A stretch of DNA of 64,000 nucleotides. Origin: Rhynochetos jubatus (lineage: Eukaryota > Chordata > Aves > Eurypygiformes > Rhynochetidae). The translations under genes and the position numbers were made by a program. The DNA lies in contig CM050666.1 of the NCBI GenBank assembly GCA_027574665.1, positions 9,920,001 to 9,984,000 of the forward strand. Direction: 5' to 3'. Below the pieces are notes generated by a model. That model was not told the DNA's origin, did not search any database, and saw only the letters and a list, made by a program, of their open reading frames with translations. This document shows, piece by piece, positions 60,301-64,000 of the stretch (within the stretch, counting starts at the first letter, position 1; each line of letters begins with the position of its first letter).

Positions 60301-62195
60301 CATTGGCCTCCCCTCCCCATCCTGCCCATACCCATTTCAGTGGTGGTACCTGAACAGGAGGCAACCTGCTGTACCATGTTGTTTGTTTTTCACAGCACTT
60401 GCTCAGACTGGGGGCAGTGACTTTTTTTTCTTTCCATTGGCCATTTCTGAAAGATCTAAGTCAGTCTAGGAGAAATTAAAAGGAAATTACTGATTTGCCA
60501 AATCTTGCCAGCTTGCCAAGAGCAGCCACCTGAAGCCCTAAACTAGGGTGGGGGTAAACCAGAGTCACTTCAGCGGGGGTAGAGGAAATGCCCTTGGAAA
60601 CTTTTATGTTCCTTAAAGCTGAACACCTTTAAACCTGGATGGTTATCTGTGAAGTGGGATGTGGTAGAGGCCTGCAGATAGCTGGGATCCTGGATGGCCA
60701 CTCGCAGACGTGTGGGACAGTAGTGTGACACCTATTAGGTTGTCTGGGTTTGTCTTATGGGCTAGCAATTATTCTGGTTCCCCAAGCTGATACTGTAGGG
60801 TTTCTCCTCCTCAGTGACATATCTGTTCAAGCTATTGGGTTAGCCTGACTGTTTTTTCCTTTTTTCTGTGTTATATTACCTGTCTCAAAAAAAAAAATCT
60901 GCTGCATATGTCACTTTGGAATTGCAGCTAGCAGGGCAGGAGGTGACACGTGGCTGCAGTTCTCTCTTCTGCACAGAGCAGAGCATGCTGTGCTCTTACA
61001 GTTCATCTCTGCTGCGGCAGACAGCAAATGGTAAATAGACATGTTATTTTTTATCTTTTTCCCAGGAGGGACTGTACCACCAGTATGTTGTTCAACAGAA
61101 GTCTCTTTACATTAAAGAAATTATTAGAAGTTTGTTTCAATCTCAAGTGTGTCTTTGGCATTGGAGATAGTGGGGAGTTTATGTTCAGGTCATAAGTCTA
61201 CTAAGTGGATTTGTTTCCTAAAATAAATACATCACCCATCTATACTGAATTTTTTCAGTGACCCATAACAAAGTAAAACTCTTTCATAAATGAGGTAATG
61301 GTTGGTGTAGGTCAGTGATGTAGGTCTGTAATGAATCTCAGCCTGCCAATCATTTTGCTTTTCTTGGTCCACTCAGAGGTAATCTGTATACTGCAGCCTG
61401 AAAATCACCGGGTAGATTGCACTGAGGTCCAGTGACAGGTCAGGGAAGGCAGAGAGGCACAGATGAAATCAGATTACATATATTCTTGGCAGTACTCTCA
61501 GCTCTTTAAAGAGATTGTTGCTCATCTGTTTACTAGTTGTCTGTCTTCTGCTCCTGATTGCAGTGTAGGAGCATTTGATTATTATAGAAAAGATGTGGGA
61601 TATCATACTGAAGTAACTAAAACAGAGTGGGACTTGTTCTTGGCATGATCCAAAGCCTGCTAAAACTGAAATTCTGCTTTCATTGCTCAGCCTTGCATAA
61701 CGCTATCCTCCATAAGAAATGCTGTGTTGGAACATACAGAGTCTGGTGGGTGCGTGTAAAGAGCCACAGGCTAAACAAGCCTGTGCAGTATTTTCCAGAG
61801 GCTGCTTAAATTCACTTAAGCTCCTTGTGTAACTTTATTGCAGTTAGCCCAGCAGGAAGCAGCATGCTTCCCTTGCTGTGGTGGATCAGCTGCCCACCAA
61901 CCCATACTTCAGCTTGTGGGAACTGTGGCTGAGACAAGGGGAGCAGTGCAGGATCGCAGGCAAGTGGGATATGCTGCACATCTGAGAATCTGGTGGGGTC
62001 CAGGCATAACATACCTGTGGTCCAGACAGTTTCTGGATTCCCTGTCTTGGGTAGCTCTGGTTGAAAGCCTGGGTAACAGCAGTCCTGTGGCGAATGAGAG
62101 CAGGAGGAGTGCTTTCCCTGCATGCAGGCTGTGGTGCAGAATAAAGGGGCTGTGTAGGAGAGAGCTCTGCATCCTGCCTGGTGCAGCGTCACCAT

Positions 62196-62200
62196 GAAGG
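62196..62200. repeat. Left target-site duplication of the solo LTR
   Basis: GAAGG directly flanks the LTR on the left. The right flank is GAATG at 62,789-62,793. One mismatch is consistent with age. A 6-bp duplication does not fit either flank as well. Confidence 0.5.
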
Positions 62201-62327
62201 TGTGTTGTGGTTTAACCTCAGCCAGCAACTAAGCACCACACAGCCACTCGCTCACTCCCCCCACAGCAGGATGGGGAGAGCAGTGAAGAGCAAAAGTGAG
62301 AAAACATGTGGGTTGAGATAAAGACAG

Positions 62328-62333
62328 TTTAAT
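62328..62333 (-). terminator. Poly(A) signal ATTAAA within the LTR
   Basis: TTTAAT on the + strand reads ATTAAA on the minus strand, at the R-region position of the LTR. It could end minus-strand transcripts, including antisense transcripts through the presumed intron. Confidence 0.6.
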
Positions 62334-62504
62334 ATGTAAAGCAAAGACTACACATGCAAGCAAAGCAAAACAAGGAGTTCATTCCCCACCTCCCATGGGC
62401 AGGCAGGTGTTCAGCCATCTCCAGGAGAGCAGGGCTCCATCACATGTAATGTTTACTTGGGAAGACAAACTCTGAATGTCCCGCCCTTCCTTACTCTTCC
62501 CCAG

Positions 62505-62513
62505 CTTTGTATG
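62505..62513 (-). promoter_or_regulatory. Degraded TATA element of the LTR
   Basis: CTTTGTATG on the + strand reads CATACAAAG on the minus strand, where intact copies of this LTR, as I recall them, have a TATAAAG-type box. The nearby motif around 62,521-62,531 also looks altered at CpG positions. LTR promoter activity has probably been lost or weakened; this rests on a remembered consensus. Confidence 0.45.
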
Positions 62514-62793
62514 CTGAGCATGACATCGCATGGTCTGGAATATCCCTTTGGTCAGGCAGGGTCAGCTGTCCCAGCTGTGTCCCCTCCCAGCTTCTTGTGC
62601 ACCCCCAGCCCACTCGCTGGTGGGGTGGTTATGAGGAGCAGAGAAGGCCTTGACTCTGTGTAAGCACCGCCCAGCAGTAACAAAAACATCCCTGTGTTAT
62701 CAAGGCTGTTACCAGCTCAAATCCAAAACACAACCCCATACTAGCTACTGTGAAGAAAATTAACTGTATCCCAGTCAAAACCAGCACAGAATG

Positions 62794-64000
62794 CAATGGG
62801 AAATCCTACAACTCATGATGCTTTCCTTAGAAATGTCCTTAATCACTTCCCAGGATACTGTGGTTTTTTTCTTGCCCCCCCTTCTTGCTGAGAAAGATGT
62901 GCTCAGGAGGTAACTTGCTTCTAAGTGGATTATGTTAGGAATTTTCCCAATCTGACTCAGCTCTATCCACTACTTAGTCTGTTCTGATTCAGTCCCTTCC
63001 TAGGACTCTGATGTTCATTATTACTGGCAAAGACCTTTAACTCCAGCTGGGCAAAGCTGAAGTTTAGGCTTGGAATCATGCTGTCAGGGCTGTGAGTACA
63101 GCAGGGTTGGGACCTGGGCCAGATGTTGAGATCAGCCCAGTGATGACAGCAGGGAATTCACATGGCGGGGAACATCTGCCTGGGTTGCATGGATAGCCCT
63201 TACTGAGCCCTGTCTTGCTACTGGTGTGTGTGCCTGTGCTATATTGTGGCCATGGCTGGACTCGAGATACAGGTCTGCCTGTAATGCACTGCGCTTGAAG
63301 GGCCATCTCCATGGAGGTTTTGTGAGAGGTCATGGGTCCATAATATTTGCACCTCCATGTGCTACAAGCTTACCCAGCCTATACTCATACTCACTGAATG
63401 AGCTGGAGCAGCAGAGGTGACTGGTGGTGCTTCTACACTGTCTGTGGAAGGACAGGCTGAGCTGGTACAAAGCCAAGCAGTACAGTCACCTTGTTGTCAT
63501 TGCTTTGGGCCAGCAAGGTGAGTTTGACCTGGATCAGCAGAATGAGGAGAAGAGGGCTGAGGTAACAAAATCTCTAAAAGTGTTACCTTGCCCTGTGGGG
63601 AACTACGCAGTCCTTGGTGTTATTTTTTACAAAATACTGATGAAGCCTCTTGGGATTTTGTGCAAACATCCATTTTTGGTAAAGCGGCTCCTTCTAAGAG
63701 TACAGCCATGCAAACAAGTTATTTGTGAGTGTAGATTTAAACCGATTTAACTGCATTTGCCAGGCACAATTCTCCTTTTCTATGTGTGTAGTGGAGAACA
63801 CCTTTGAGGTATTTGCTGCAATCTTTTTTTCTTTCTGCTTGGATCTACAGCCCTCAGCTAGCCTTGGTTGTCTGACACGTTAGAGACTGTCACCTTAGCC
63901 TTTCCATAATAAAGATATCCTTTGCCTGTTTGCTCATGGGTCTTCCCTGCCACTTCAGACGTTTAAAAGATAGAATGAGTTCAGGTTAAATTACATTAAT
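62794..64000. other. Intron or intergenic DNA, no gene recognised
   Basis: A + strand frame at 63,424-63,750 (108 codons) contains a donor-like AAG|GTGAGT at 63,521, but no acceptor or recognisable domain supports an exon. The right end of the window shows no gene boundary. Confidence 0.5.

Larger units (their letters stand above)
56801..62200. other. Probable intron or intergenic DNA
   Basis: Beyond the block at 57.1-57.35 kb I see only ordinary noncoding sequence, with an 11-A run at 60,887-60,897. No coding exon is recognised. Confidence 0.5.
62201..62788 (-). mobile_element. Solo LTR of an avian endogenous retrovirus, antisense
   Basis: The segment starts TGTGTTGTGGTTTAACC and ends AACCAGCACA, the expected TG...CA termini. 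Its whole length matches, from memory, an LTR abundant in many bird genomes and inserted here on the minus strand. Read on the minus strand it has the normal LTR order: a U3 part with a TATA-box position at about 62,505-62,513 (now CATACAAAG), then an ATTAAA poly(A) signal at 62,328-62,333. Flanks GAAGG (62,196-62,200) and GAATG (62,789-62,793) agree at 4 of 5 bases and fit a 5-bp target-site duplication, as in ERVL-type elements. No internal gag, pol or env sequence is adjacent, so it is a solo LTR left by recombination. I do not give a family name. Confidence 0.93.

Overview
The window looks like a stretch of bird nuclear genome, mostly intergenic and intronic DNA. It has no long open reading frames, a low density of interspersed repeats, a CR1-type LINE fragment, ancient MIR-type SINE remnants, and one LTR of a kind I recognise from avian genomes. 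I see no bacterial, phage or organellar genes, no tRNA or rRNA genes and no CRISPR array. The longest stop-free frames (about 190 to 214 codons) lie in GC-rich or otherwise unremarkable sequence and do not resemble protein families I know.

Layout. Positions 1 to about 30,900 are unannotated sequence with scattered AT-rich blocks that resemble conserved noncoding elements (about 9.6-9.86, 21.43-21.54, 22.5-22.77 and 26.36-26.46 kb), MIR remnants near 17.2-17.45 and 27.64-27.74 kb, and a possible old CR1 piece near 16.6-16.8 kb. The clearest gene-like landmark is a CpG island at about 30,900-31,715. It has GC boxes, a TATA-like element at 31,509 and a consensus splice donor at 31,810/31,811. 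The simplest reading is a promoter and a mostly noncoding first exon of a + strand transcript, whose first intron would begin at 31,811 and run to the right. I cannot name the gene.

From about 31.8 to 64 kb the sequence fits a long intron. It carries a degraded CR1 in antisense at 43.5-43.9 kb, a MIR remnant at 56.7 kb, homopolymer runs, a few short hairpins, and a solo LTR in antisense at 62.2-62.8 kb. A few acceptor/donor pairs frame possible small exons: 18 nt at 55,078, 57 nt at 56,040 and 172 nt at 41,020. The 55.08/56.04 kb pair is the most exon-like, but pairs of this kind also arise by chance, and I give examples of likely chance pairs.

I did not find a novel biological system here. 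The most useful items to follow up are the CpG-island promoter with its tandem donor, the two candidate small exons, the CpG-retaining AT-rich blocks, and the solo LTR.
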